DNA from: Fulvimarina sp039652615
GTDB lineage: Bacteria; Pseudomonadota; Alphaproteobacteria; Rhizobiales; Rhizobiaceae
Direction of reading: 5' to 3'
NCBI RefSeq assembly: GCF_039652615.1
Contig: NZ_JBDJAC010000001.1
Coordinates: forward strand, 434,001-498,000
DNA: 64,000 bases
In this document: positions 17,215 through 26,064 of the stretch, piece by piece
Numbering within the stretch: the stretch's first letter is position 1
How the letters are laid out: the number at the start of each line of letters is the position of its first letter
Translations under genes and position numbers: made by a program
The notes under the pieces: model-generated
Told to the model about the DNA's origin: nothing
The model's input: the letters and a program-made list of their open reading frames with translations, nothing else
Database searches by the model: none

Positions 17215-18591
17215 ATGCGAGTCGTAATCTGCGGGGCCGGGCAGGTCGGCTACGGTATCGCCGAGCGTCTTGCCTCCGAACGCAACGACGTTTCGGTCAT
17301 CGATACGTCGCCAACGCTGGTGCAGGCGATCCGCGACAATCTCGATGCCCGTGGCTTCGTCGGGCACGGGGCCCATCCTGACGTTCTGGCCGAGGCCGGG
17401 GCGGAACAGGCGGACATGATCATCGCCGTGACGTTGCACGACGAGGTCAACATGGTGGCCTGCCAGGTTGCCCATTCGCTTTTCAACATCCCGACGAAAC
17501 TCGCTCGCATTCGCTCTCAGAGCTACCTCCAGTCTCACTGGCAGGACCTCTTCTCCACCGACAACATGCCGATCGACGTGATCATCTCGCCGGAGATTGA
17601 GGTCGGCGAGATGGTGCTGCGGCGCATTGCGCTTCCAGGGGCGATGGACGCGGTTCGCTTTGCCGACAACTCGATCGCCATGATCGCGATCGAATGTCGC
17701 GAGGACTGCCCGGTCGTGAATACGCCATTAGGCCAGCTGACCGATCTCTTCCCGGACCTCAACGCGACCGTCGTCGGGATTTTGCGCGGAACCGGCCTCT
17801 TCATTCCCTCTTCGACGGACCAGATGGTGCCCGGCGACGTCGCCTATGTGGTGGTCGAGCGGGCCCATGTGAAACGGACCCTCGGCCTGTTTGGCCATCT
17901 GGAGCCGGACGCAACGCGCATCGTTATCGTCGGTGGCGGCAATATCGGTCTTTATGTCGCCGGCGAGATGGAGCGGCGAAACCTCCGCGCAAAGCTCCGC
18001 GTGATCGAGGCGAACCGCGACCGCGCCGTGGCGATTGCGGATCAGCTGAAGCGGACCATCGTCCTTCACGGCTCGGGACTAGACCAGAACCTGTTGCGCG
18101 AGGCCGATATCGAGGAAAGCGATCTCATCGTTTCACTCACCAACGACGACAAGGTGAACGTCCTTGCCAGCGTCATGGGCAAGCGCCTTGGCTGTAATGG
18201 CAATCTCGCGCTACTAAACGATGCCGACTTCCAGGGCCTGACACGGCCGCTAGAGATCGACGCCTTCATCAACCCGAAATCCGTCACGATCTCGCGTGTT
18301 CTCCAGCATGTGCGGCGCGGTCGTATTCGCGCCGTTCACTCAATCCAGAACGGTCTTGCCGAGGCGATCGAGGCTGAAGCCTTGGAAACCTCGCCGATCG
18401 TCGGTGTGCCGCTCAGGGACCTCGACCTGCCGGAAAATCTGCGGATCGGTTCGATCTATCGGGCGGGCGCCTACGTCAAGCCGACAGGCGCGACGAAGAT
18501 CCGCGCAAAGGATCGGGTCGTGATCTTCGCCAAATCCGGTGCTGTCCGTCGCGTCGAGCAGATGTTCAGGGTCAGTCTCGAATTCTTCTGA
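17215..18591 (+). CDS. trkA: Trk potassium uptake regulatory protein TrkA
   Basis: This 458-residue cytoplasmic gating protein binds the TrkH K+ channel. It contains two RCK units in tandem. Each has a Rossmann nucleotide-binding motif (MRVVICGAGQVGYGIAERLA at the N-terminus and RIVIVGGGNIGLYVAGEME near residue 235) and each is followed by a TrkA-C domain. The ATG chosen gives the same length as E. coli TrkA; a longer in-frame start at 17152 adds residues unlike the family. It lies about 100 bases after ntrX, in the usual rhizobial ntrYX-trkA-hfq order. No trkH is present in the window. Confidence 0.95.
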   Translation: MRVVICGAGQVGYGIAERLASERNDVSVIDTSPTLVQAIRDNLDARGFVGHGAHPDVLAEAGAEQADMIIAVTLHDEVNMVACQVAHSLFNIPTKLARIRSQSYLQSHWQDLFSTDNMPIDVIISPEIEVGEMVLRRIALPGAMDAVRFADNSIAMIAIECREDCPVVNTPLGQLTDLFPDLNATVVGILRGTGLFIPSSTDQMVPGDVAYVVVERAHVKRTLGLFGHLEPDATRIVIVGGGNIGLYVAGEMERRNLRAKLRVIEANRDRAVAIADQLKRTIVLHGSGLDQNLLREADIEESDLIVSLTNDDKVNVLASVMGKRLGCNGNLALLNDADFQGLTRPLEIDAFINPKSVTISRVLQHVRRGRIRAVHSIQNGLAEAIEAEALETSPIVGVPLRDLDLPENLRIGSIYRAGAYVKPTGATKIRAKDRVVIFAKSGAVRRVEQMFRVSLEFF

Positions 18592-18850
18592 CGGCAGGTC
18601 GATGGCCACTTTGGAACATCGCCCTTTCAGGCGGGCTTGTTTCGAGCCGTGCAAAGGCCGAAATCGTCGTTTGCACCGTGAGTGGTCTGGACTGGTTTAT
18701 TTGTCGACATTTTTGGGAAAAAACCTCTCTCATTCAGGCGAGAACAAATCCTCCCGCCGTTGATCCACAGGCGGTAGCGTGTAAGCTGAACAAACGCCCG
18801 GGGCCGCGAGGTCTTCAATCAACGATAAAAAAAGGATGGCGCACCAGGTC

Positions 18851-19093
18851 ATGGCCGAACGCTCTCAGAATTTGCAGGACCTGTTTCTCAACACCGTTCG
18901 CAAGCAAAAAATTTCCCTCACCATTTTTCTCGTCAACGGCGTCAAGCTGACAGGCGTTGTCACGTCTTTCGATAATTTCTGTGTGCTCCTGCGTCGCGAT
19001 GGTCATTCGCAACTCGTCTACAAGCACGCTATATCTACGATCATGCCGGCACAGCCGGTCTCACTCTACGATGGCGACGACGGGAAGGCCTGA
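18851..19093 (+). CDS. hfq: RNA chaperone Hfq
   Basis: This 80-residue Sm-like hexameric protein pairs small RNAs with mRNAs. Sm1 motif residues SLTIFLVNGVKLTGVVTSFD and the Sm2 signature YKHAISTIMP are intact, as are the proximal-face residues QNLQDLFLN. The start MAERSQNLQ matches other rhizobial Hfq proteins. An ATG 15 bases upstream (18836) is also in frame and would add MAHQV, but the A/G-rich run there abuts it too closely to serve as its ribosome-binding site. The stop is immediately followed by the TTG start of hflX, a conserved arrangement. Confidence 0.96.
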   Translation: MAERSQNLQDLFLNTVRKQKISLTIFLVNGVKLTGVVTSFDNFCVLLRRDGHSQLVYKHAISTIMPAQPVSLYDGDDGKA

Positions 19094-20473
19094 TTGGCGG
19101 AATTTGGCGATAGCGGTTCAAAGGGACCGATCGAACACAAGGCGGATCCGACGAGGAGCGCTGTCTACGTCCCCGTGTTCAAGGACACCGGGCCCCGAGA
19201 GCCCGGATCGAAACTGGAGGTGCGGCGCACGCCGGATGCCAAGCTCGAAGAGGCTCTGGGTCTGGCAGCGGCTATTCAGCTCGACATCATCGACAGCGGC
19301 ATCATCTCGCAACGCGCGCCGCGCCCGGCCACGCTCATCGGGCAGGGCAAGGTCGAGGAGCTGAAGGGCATCATTGCGGCCGAGGACATCGGCCTCGTGA
19401 TCGTCGATCATCCGCTGACGCCGGTTCAGCAGCGCAATCTCGAACGAGAGCTCAACGCGAAGGTGCTGGATCGAACCGCCCTGATCCTCGAAATTTTCGG
19501 GGAGCGGGCGCGCACGAAGGAGGGCGGTCTTCAGGTCGAGCTTGCACATCTCAACTACCAGCGCGGCCGTCTGGTCCGGTCATGGACGCACCTTGAACGC
19601 CAGCGCGGCGGTGCTGGTTTTCTCGGCGGTCCGGGCGAAACACAGATCGAGGCCGATCGCCGGCAGCTTCAGTCAAAGATCAAGGCGCTCGAGGCCGAAC
19701 TCGAAAAGGTGCGCAGCACGCGCCAGCTTCACCGCGCGAAGCGCCGTAAGCGTCCCCACCCGATCGTCGCGCTGGTCGGCTATACGAATGCGGGCAAGTC
19801 GACGCTTTTCAACCGGATGACGGGGGCTGACGTCTTTGCGAAGGATCTTCTCTTCGCAACGCTTGATCCCACTCTCAGGCGCACGACGCTGGCCCATGGC
19901 ACGGAAATTCTGTTTTCCGATACGGTCGGCTTCATCTCGGAACTGCCGACTCATCTCGTCGCAGCCTTCCGGGCGACGCTAGAGGAAGTGATCGAGGCGG
20001 ATATCATCCTCCATGTTCGGGATGTGTCGGACCCGGATACTCTCGCGCAGGCGGAGGACGTTCGGCAGATCCTGCGTGATCTGGAGATCGACGCCGACGA
20101 CACCGATCACGTGGTCGAGATCTGGAACAAGATCGATCTGGTGGATGCCTCGCAGCGCGAGCGCATCGAAACGCTTGCCGCCAATGAGCCAGACAAGCAG
20201 CGGCCCCACATCGTCTCCGCTTGGACGGGCGAAGGGATCGAAGCGCTTCTCACGGATATCGAGCGCCGCATTGCCGGGAAGATCTCGGATCTCGACGTCA
20301 CGCTCGATCAGGACGGTATGCGGCACCTGTCCTGGATCTACGAAAACGCGTCCGTTCTCGATCGCCAGGATCTGGAAGACGGCTCAATCCATCTGCAAAT
20401 CCAGGTGACGGAGCAGGGCGCAAGTGAGCTTGTTCGCTTGAAGGCCGCCGGCGAGGGCATTCAGCTCGGCTGA
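19094..20473 (+). CDS. hflX: GTPase HflX
   Basis: This 459-residue ribosome-associated GTPase splits stalled 70S ribosomes under stress. The N-terminal HflX domain contains RPATLIGQGKVEELKG, the coiled-coil arm (residues about 190-220) follows GGPGETQIEADRRQL, and the G domain has G1 GYTNAGKSTLFN, G3 DTVGFISELP and G4 WNKIDL. The start is a TTG directly after the hfq stop, so translation is coupled. It converges with the DEAD-box helicase gene. Confidence 0.96.
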   Translation: MAEFGDSGSKGPIEHKADPTRSAVYVPVFKDTGPREPGSKLEVRRTPDAKLEEALGLAAAIQLDIIDSGIISQRAPRPATLIGQGKVEELKGIIAAEDIGLVIVDHPLTPVQQRNLERELNAKVLDRTALILEIFGERARTKEGGLQVELAHLNYQRGRLVRSWTHLERQRGGAGFLGGPGETQIEADRRQLQSKIKALEAELEKVRSTRQLHRAKRRKRPHPIVALVGYTNAGKSTLFNRMTGADVFAKDLLFATLDPTLRRTTLAHGTEILFSDTVGFISELPTHLVAAFRATLEEVIEADIILHVRDVSDPDTLAQAEDVRQILRDLEIDADDTDHVVEIWNKIDLVDASQRERIETLAANEPDKQRPHIVSAWTGEGIEALLTDIERRIAGKISDLDVTLDQDGMRHLSWIYENASVLDRQDLEDGSIHLQIQVTEQGASELVRLKAAGEGIQLG

Positions 20474-20658
20474 GGATCGAGCGGGGCTTCGAGACACAGG
20501 ATCCTTGCTGCGGTTCCTGTTCTCTGTTGGCTCGCCGCCGGCGCTCGTGAAGTCCGTTCGAGCCCTTCGCGGTGCTGAATTTCGAGCGCGCTCGCAGGGT
20601 GCCGCACAGCCTTCGGGTCAGCAGCGCGGCGGCATTGTCCAATCCCAATATCTCCCAA

Positions 20659-20690
20659 GAAAAAAAGCGCCGATCGAAAAGATCGGCGCT
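20659..20690 (-). terminator. Rho-independent terminator of the DEAD-box helicase gene
   Basis: A GC-rich inverted repeat (arms GCGCCGATC and GATCGGCGC around a short A-rich loop) is flanked on the plus strand by a run of A, which reads as a T tract after the hairpin on the minus strand. It lies about 28 bases beyond the helicase stop and fits an intrinsic terminator for that gene. It may also limit hflX read-through. Confidence 0.8.
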
Positions 20691-20717
20691 CCATTTCTCA
20701 TATCTGTTCGACGCGTG

Positions 20718-22241
20718 TCAGGTTCCGGTAGCAATCAGCATGAAGGCCGGGATGTCATCGCCAAATCCAACGAGGGTGTTGCTGTCCTCGCGCGAGGGGC
20801 GACCGCGACCGCCGGCTCTACCGCGTTCGCTGGAACGTCCACGCGAATTGTTGTTGGCTTGAGCCTTCGGCTTGCGCGGGGCTTCGTTGTCCTGAACTGC
20901 GGCAGCTTGCACGGCGTCCTGGTCCTCACGTTCGATTTCGTCGGTTTTCGGCTCTTCAGCGGTCGCTGCGATTTCGTCCGGCTTGCTCTCGCTCTTGTCC
21001 CCACCTGAGCGCGAGCGCGTCTTGCGGTTCCGGGTGCCTCGGCCCGAACCGGCGCGTGAGCGGGATCGACGATCATCCTCGCCATCGTCGCTTTCGCTGG
21101 TGGTGACGCTCGAGAGGTCACCGTCGAGCCACTCGATATCCGTGCCGATCAGCTTCTTGATGGCGTCGAGATGCTTCGTCTCGGCCTTGGTTACAAGGGT
21201 AAATGCCTTGCCAGACCGTCCGGCGCGTCCCGTTCTGCCGATTCGGTGAACATAGTCTTCCGCGTGAATGGGGACGTCGAAGTTAAAGACGTGGCTGACC
21301 GCAGGTATATCGAGCCCACGGGCTGCGACGTCCGACGCGACGAGGAGCTGCAGCTTGTCCTCGCGGAAATTGTGCAGCATCGTCATGCGCGCACGCTGGT
21401 CCATGTCCCCATGGAGGGCGCCAGCGGAAAAGCCATGCTTTTCCAGACTGCGGAAAAGCGTCGAGACATCGCGCTTGCGATTGCAGAATATGATCGCGTT
21501 TGTGACGTCTTCGTTCGCGCGGAGCAGTTCGCGCAGACGCGCGCGCTTGTCGTAATCCTTGGCACCGGAGGCGACCAGACGCTGCTCGACCGTCAGAGCG
21601 GCTGAAGCAGGCTTTGCCACTTCGACGCGGACCGGGTTCTGCAGGAACTGTTCGGTCAGCTTTGTGATCTCGGGCGGCATCGTCGCGGAGAAGAACAGCG
21701 TCTGCCGCGTGAAGGGCAGCAGCTTGCAGATGCGTTCGATGTCTGGAATGAAGCCCATGTCGAGCATCCGGTCGGCCTCGTCGATGACAAGAACCTCTAC
21801 GCCTGTCAGAAGCAGCTTGCCGCGCTCGAAATGATCCAGCAGGCGCCCCGGCGTCGCAATGAGCACGTCACAGCCGCGATCGAGCTTTCTGTCCTGTTCT
21901 TCGAACGACATGCCGCCGATAAGCAGCGCGACGTTCAGCTTCTGCTCCTTGCCGTAGCGCGCAAAGCTCTCTTCGACCTGCGCTGCGAGTTCGCGGGTCG
22001 GCTCGATGATGAGCGTGCGCGGCATGCGCGCTCTGGCGCGCCCCTTTTCCAGCATGGTTAGCATCGGAAGTACGAATGACGCAGTCTTTCCGGTGCCGGT
22101 CTGTGCGATCCCAAGAACATCCCTGCGCTCGAGGGCGTGGGGGATGGCTTCGGCCTGGATCGGCGTCGGCTGTGTGTACCCGGTCGCCTCTACGGCGGCC
22201 AGCACTTTCGCGCTCAAACCGAGTTCGGAAAAGGTGGTCAA
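20718..22241 (-). CDS. DEAD-box ATP-dependent RNA helicase (RhlE-like)
   Basis: This 507-residue RNA helicase carries the motif set Q motif (YTQPTPIQAEAIPHAL), I (AQTGTGKT), Ia (EPTRELAAQ), II (DEAD in LVIDEADRMLD), III (FFSATMP), V (VASDVAARGLDIP) and VI (YVHRIGRTGRAG). After about residue 380 comes a disordered Arg/Ser/Glu/Gly-rich tail with RSRSRAGSGRG-like repeats, likely to bind RNA. RhlE-type helicases act in ribosome biogenesis, RNA decay and cold growth. It is monocistronic with its own terminator. Confidence 0.93.
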   Translation of the reverse strand: MTTFSELGLSAKVLAAVEATGYTQPTPIQAEAIPHALERRDVLGIAQTGTGKTASFVLPMLTMLEKGRARARMPRTLIIEPTRELAAQVEESFARYGKEQKLNVALLIGGMSFEEQDRKLDRGCDVLIATPGRLLDHFERGKLLLTGVEVLVIDEADRMLDMGFIPDIERICKLLPFTRQTLFFSATMPPEITKLTEQFLQNPVRVEVAKPASAALTVEQRLVASGAKDYDKRARLRELLRANEDVTNAIIFCNRKRDVSTLFRSLEKHGFSAGALHGDMDQRARMTMLHNFREDKLQLLVASDVAARGLDIPAVSHVFNFDVPIHAEDYVHRIGRTGRAGRSGKAFTLVTKAETKHLDAIKKLIGTDIEWLDGDLSSVTTSESDDGEDDRRSRSRAGSGRGTRNRKTRSRSGGDKSESKPDEIAATAEEPKTDEIEREDQDAVQAAAVQDNEAPRKPKAQANNNSRGRSSERGRAGGRGRPSREDSNTLVGFGDDIPAFMLIATGT

Positions 22242-22453
22242 ATCGACAATACTCTCGATGTGTCAGGGAATGGCGGAAAACCAGTGCATTCAAGTCGCGC
22301 GATAGAGCGGGCCCAGCATAGAGTCAACCGTAGGGGTCATATAAAGGTCCAGAGCGGACGTTTGTAGTGGTCAGACCCAAAAGAATCTCACCACAGCCTG
22401 AGGGATTTGACGCATTTCGACCGGTTTTATTCACAATCCCGTCGTAATTCTCG

Positions 22454-23086
22454 TCAGTTCGTTGCGAAACCAAAATCATATGAGCCATCTGGCTGCGCAC
22501 GCAGTTCGTAGGTTTCGGCAATCTCGCCGTCCTGCGGCACGATTTCAAAGAAAAGGGTCAGCGAGCCTTCCTGCCCTTCCGACGGCTCGTCGGCGCTATA
22601 GCCGACAACCGCGCCACCAAGAGCAGCAACCTCGTCAACCTTGATCGAACGAGCAATCTGAGCCCCGGTTGGTGAGGGGGCGATCTGTTGAAGGAAGAAC
22701 TGCGACTTGGTGGGATCGGCCGGATCGCGAGCCATGACAGCGCGCCAGATACCGGATCGGCCGCCTTCCTCCCAAGGTCCTAGAACTTGGACGTCCTCGA
22801 TCAGTGGCGAAAGCGTGCCGACGACCTGAGCCACTCCTTCAGTTCCTATGGAACGAGACTGCGCCGCGGCTTCCGTGTCAGCCGTCGCACCGTTCGTGGG
22901 AGCCGCCTCATCTGTGGCGTCCGATGTCGATCCTGTCCCTGTGGCAGGAGCTTCGGCTCCGGCTGCGGCGGCGTCTTCTGCCTGTGTTGCTGGTGCAGCC
23001 GGCGCCTCTTCGCTCTGGGCAAATGCCGGCAGCGGCCAAAGAGCAAGGCTCGAAACGAGCAACAATTTCGCGGATGCGTTTCGCAT
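22454..23086 (-). CDS. Secreted hypothetical protein with Ala/Thr-rich linker
   Basis: This encodes a 210-residue protein with a signal peptide (KLLLVSSLALWPLPAFAQ, cleavage after AFA). A low-complexity region rich in Ala, Glu, Thr and Gly follows (about residues 20-78), then a globular domain of about 130 residues (GVAQVVGTLSPLIEDVQVLG onwards). The globular part has alternating hydrophobic strand-like segments such as GSLTLFFEIVPQDGEIAETY. It resembles periplasmic proteins of the invasion-associated-locus-B type only superficially, and I cannot assign a family. It is separated by about 90 bases from parE on the same strand. Confidence 0.7.
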   Translation of the reverse strand: MRNASAKLLLVSSLALWPLPAFAQSEEAPAAPATQAEDAAAAGAEAPATGTGSTSDATDEAAPTNGATADTEAAAQSRSIGTEGVAQVVGTLSPLIEDVQVLGPWEEGGRSGIWRAVMARDPADPTKSQFFLQQIAPSPTGAQIARSIKVDEVAALGGAVVGYSADEPSEGQEGSLTLFFEIVPQDGEIAETYELRAQPDGSYDFGFATN

Positions 23087-23178
23087 GTTTGTCCTTTAGG
23101 GGATGCACGTCGTTTGATGGCTCGTCCCACACTTAATGCAGCGAAACGAATCTTCGACCTGGTTTGAGCGATCTGCGC

Positions 23179-25203
23179 TCAGATATCGAGATCGTCCACA
23201 AAGGCGGATCGTTCCTGGATGAAACGGAAGCGCAGATCCGCCTTGTTCCCCATCAACGCGTCCACGGCGCCGGCGGTACCAGCTTCCGGAGCCTCGTCCA
23301 TAACGACCTGAAGCAGTGTGCGCTTCTTCGGGTCCATGGTGGTTTCCTTGAGCTGGCCGGGAAGCATTTCGCCAAGTCCCTTGAAGCGGGAGATCTCGAC
23401 TTTGCCTTTGCCCTTGAACTCCTTCTCGATCAGGCGTTCGCGGTGGCGATCGTCCCGGGCGTAGGCGGTCTTGCCGCCCTGGGTCAGCTTATAGAGCGGC
23501 GGCACGGCCAGATAGAGATGTCCGCCACGGATAAGCTCGGGCATCTCGCGATAGAAGAAGGTGATCAGCAGAGATGCGATGTGCGCGCCGTCCACATCGG
23601 CGTCGGTCATCACGATCACGCGTTCGTAGCGCAGGTCCGCGTCTCGATATTTTGAACCTGTGCCGCAACCGAGTGCCTGGATGAGATCGGCAAGCTGCTG
23701 GTTCGCACCAAGCTTTTCGCGTCCGGCGCTCGCAACGTTGAGGATCTTGCCGCGCAAGGGAAGGATCGCCTGGATTTTTCGGTCACGCGCCTGCTTGGCC
23801 GATCCGCCTGCCGAGTCGCCCTCGACGATGAAAATCTCCGCCCCCGATGCGCCGGATTGCGAGCAGTCTGCGAGCTTGCCGGGCAGGCGCAGCTTGCGGG
23901 TGGCGCTCTTCCGGCTGACTTCCTTTTCCTGCCTTCGCCGAAGCCTTTCGTCGGCTCGGTCGAGCACCCAATCGATCAGACGCGCCGCGTCCTGCGGCGA
24001 AGAGGCGAGCCAGATGTCGAAGGAGTCGCGGATCGACTGCTCGACGATCCGCTGGGCCTCGGATGTGGCGAGGCGATCCTTGGTCTGTCCGACGAATTCC
24101 GGCTCGCGAATGAAGACGGAAAGCATGCCGGAAGCGGTCGACATCACGTCGTCGCCGGTTATCACCGATGCGCGCTTATTGCCGGAAAGTTCGGCGAACG
24201 CCTTGAGACCGCGAAGCAACACCGCTCGAAGGCCGGTTTCGTGGGTGCCGCCCTCCGGCGTCGGGATCGTGTTGCAGTAGGAGCGGATCGAGCCATCGTC
24301 CGGCGTCCAGGCGACCGCCCATTCGACAGCCCCGTGCCCGGAGACCTTTTCCGTGCGTCCGGCAAAGATCTGCGAGGTGATCCGGTCCTTCCCGATCGAG
24401 GCGTCGAGATAATCCTTCAGGCCACCGGGGAAGTGGAAACTGTCCCGCGCGGGGATCGGGCTGTTGGCGTCGAGAAGCTTCGGATCGCATTGCCAGCGGA
24501 TTTCGACGCCGCCGAACAGATAGGCCTTGGAGCGCGCCATGCGGAAGAGCCGGGCTGGCTCGAACCGGGCATGGTCACCGAAGATCTGCGGATCGGGCCG
24601 AAAGCGAACCCTTGTTCCCCTCCGGTTCTGCGTATCTCCGACAGGTTGAAGTTCCGTGACCGCTTTGCCACGCGCATATTCCTGCCGGTACAGCTTCCTG
24701 TTACGCGCGACCTCGACCTCGAGCTTTTCGGAAAGCGCGTTGACGACGGAAATACCAACGCCGTGGAGGCCGCCCGAGGTTTCGTATACCTTCGAGTCGA
24801 ACTTGCCGCCCGCGTGGAGTGTCGTCAGGATGACTTCGAGCGCCGTCTTGTCCTGAAAGCGTGGATGCGGATCGATCGGGATGCCACGGCCGTTATCGCC
24901 CACTGTGCAGAAGCCTTCGGCATCCAGCGAGACCTCGATGACGTTTGCATGGCCAGCGGTCGCTTCGTCCATCGAGTTGTCGATGACCTCGGCAAAGAGA
25001 TGATGCAGCGCTTTTGCATCCGTGCCGCCGACATACATGCCAGGACGGCGACGAACCGGTTCGAGACCCTCGAGAACCTCGATGTCGGCCGCCGTGTAGT
25101 CGCCGCCGAACGGCTGCTGATCGGCTTCGGCCTTCTGCGGTTTCGTGACACGCTGGACTGGTATCTTGCGTGCGGCGTTGCCGGAAAACAGATCGTCACT
25201 CAT
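23179..25203 (-). CDS. parE: DNA topoisomerase IV subunit B
   Basis: This is the 674-residue ATPase subunit of topoisomerase IV, which decatenates replicated chromosomes together with ParC (not in the window). The GHKL ATPase region shows EVIDNSMDEATAGHA, VGDNGRGIPIDPH and GGLHGVGISVVNALS. The Toprim domain has EIFIVEGDSAGGSAKQARD and MTDADVDGAHIASLL, and the C-terminal region carries ISRFKGLGEM. The DDDxDGxH and EGDSA signatures and the length separate it from the longer GyrB proteins. The roughly 287 bases upstream before the DUF2735 gene show nothing I can identify. Confidence 0.95.
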   Translation of the reverse strand: MSDDLFSGNAARKIPVQRVTKPQKAEADQQPFGGDYTAADIEVLEGLEPVRRRPGMYVGGTDAKALHHLFAEVIDNSMDEATAGHANVIEVSLDAEGFCTVGDNGRGIPIDPHPRFQDKTALEVILTTLHAGGKFDSKVYETSGGLHGVGISVVNALSEKLEVEVARNRKLYRQEYARGKAVTELQPVGDTQNRRGTRVRFRPDPQIFGDHARFEPARLFRMARSKAYLFGGVEIRWQCDPKLLDANSPIPARDSFHFPGGLKDYLDASIGKDRITSQIFAGRTEKVSGHGAVEWAVAWTPDDGSIRSYCNTIPTPEGGTHETGLRAVLLRGLKAFAELSGNKRASVITGDDVMSTASGMLSVFIREPEFVGQTKDRLATSEAQRIVEQSIRDSFDIWLASSPQDAARLIDWVLDRADERLRRRQEKEVSRKSATRKLRLPGKLADCSQSGASGAEIFIVEGDSAGGSAKQARDRKIQAILPLRGKILNVASAGREKLGANQQLADLIQALGCGTGSKYRDADLRYERVIVMTDADVDGAHIASLLITFFYREMPELIRGGHLYLAVPPLYKLTQGGKTAYARDDRHRERLIEKEFKGKGKVEISRFKGLGEMLPGQLKETTMDPKKRTLLQVVMDEAPEAGTAGAVDALMGNKADLRFRFIQERSAFVDDLDI

Positions 25204-25490
25204 GAGCGCCTGCCGATGCGAGCGCGCACGACCGCTTCCCGTATCGGGAAGGGGAAGGGCATGAAAGTCCTGTAGAGGCGGGCTTGAACCATGCCCAAGA
25301 GGTACACTTTCACGTATTGTTCTTCAAGCGCAGTCGGGCAACAGCCAAGCGCGTAAGTGAAGTGAACGCAAGATTTCCACTGCTTTCGGAAATCGAAATC
25401 ACTGCAAAAGGTCCGCCGGCTCAACCTGTCTGGCCGGCCGTATATTGCGCCACGGCCGACTTCAAACAGGCACGCGAATGGTGCGCGGGA

Positions 25491-25682
25491 TCAGTTGCAT
25501 CCCGTGTCTTCGGAGATTGCCGCATCGTGATAAGCCGCGCGCCAGTCGAAGTGATTTGCGCTTTCAAGCGCCCGCGCGGTGCTCTCGTCGGACCACCCAT
25601 GACCGCGCTTTCTGACGCCGGCGCGTCCGCCCACCGGAAACTGATAGATGGTCGCCGACTGCAATTCGATGCCCGTGGTCAT
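25491..25682 (-). CDS. DUF2735 small protein, divergent from glnII
   Basis: The 63-residue product has the DUF2735 hallmark ATIYQFPVGGRAG near its N-terminus. Genes of this family typically lie beside glnII in Hyphomicrobiales, as here, but their function is unknown. The C-terminal half (SANHFDWRAAYHDAAI) looks amphipathic. It is transcribed away from glnII and the two share a roughly 380-base intergenic region with an NtrC-like palindrome about 90 bases upstream of this start, so nitrogen control of both genes is plausible. It is the only convincing gene between parE and glnII. Confidence 0.75.
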   Translation of the reverse strand: MTTGIELQSATIYQFPVGGRAGVRKRGHGWSDESTARALESANHFDWRAAYHDAAISEDTGCN

Positions 25683-25767
25683 GTCTCTGTCTCCTCATCT
25701 CATGCGGATGGTTTTCGCCACCGATGGCGGCTCATTCTTAGTTCTTATCCTGCTCATATAATAATCA

Positions 25768-25790
25768 TTTTGCACGAAAAAACTGCAAAA
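25768..25790. promoter_or_regulatory. NtrC-like palindrome upstream of glnII
   Basis: Perfect 7-base arms TTTTGCA and TGCAAAA are separated by 9 bases. The core has the NtrC spacing TGC-N11-GCA. It sits about 190 bases upstream of the sigma-54 element of glnII, a normal enhancer distance, and about 90 bases upstream of the divergent DUF2735 gene. A weaker partial repeat (TGC-N10-GCA) is at 25864-25879. Binding by NtrC is inferred from sequence and context. Confidence 0.6.
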
Positions 25791-25962
25791 TCGTATGCCC
25801 CTTTTTGCAAAGCCTAGCTTATCGAGCTTTTGGAGGTATTAATCACTAGAAAGTGATCGGATGTGCTTTCGACAGAGCAGCAAGCGCATTGCCGAGATTT
25901 CATCGCGTTTTAGAACCTTGCGCCTTCGATGGATCGCGACACGACTGGAACCGGCCTCGGGT

Positions 25963-25979
25963 TTGGCATGGATGTTGCA
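25963..25979 (+). promoter_or_regulatory. Sigma-54 promoter of glnII
   Basis: The sequence TTGGCATG-GATG-TTGCA matches the RpoN consensus TGGCACG-N4-TTGCW with one mismatch in the -24 element, and the GG (25965-25966) and GC (25977-25978) dinucleotides are exactly 12 bases apart. The ATG of glnII is about 85 bases downstream. Together with the upstream palindrome it indicates NtrC-activated expression under nitrogen limitation. Confidence 0.85.
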
Positions 25980-26064
25980 CTTGCGAACGTGAGCCGGAAA
26001 ACCATCACCTTGGCGCTCTCAGCGCGATGGCTATTCCATCCTCGGTCCCATCAGGAGGTCATCA

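Noticed and set aside
25796..25809. Second NtrC site just after the main palindrome
   Set aside because: Spacing between TGC and GCA is 8, not 11, so it does not fit the NtrC pattern.
25284..25817. 177-codon plus-strand frame between parE and glnII
   Set aside because: It covers the DUF2735 gene in antisense and reads through promoter sequence; no family features.
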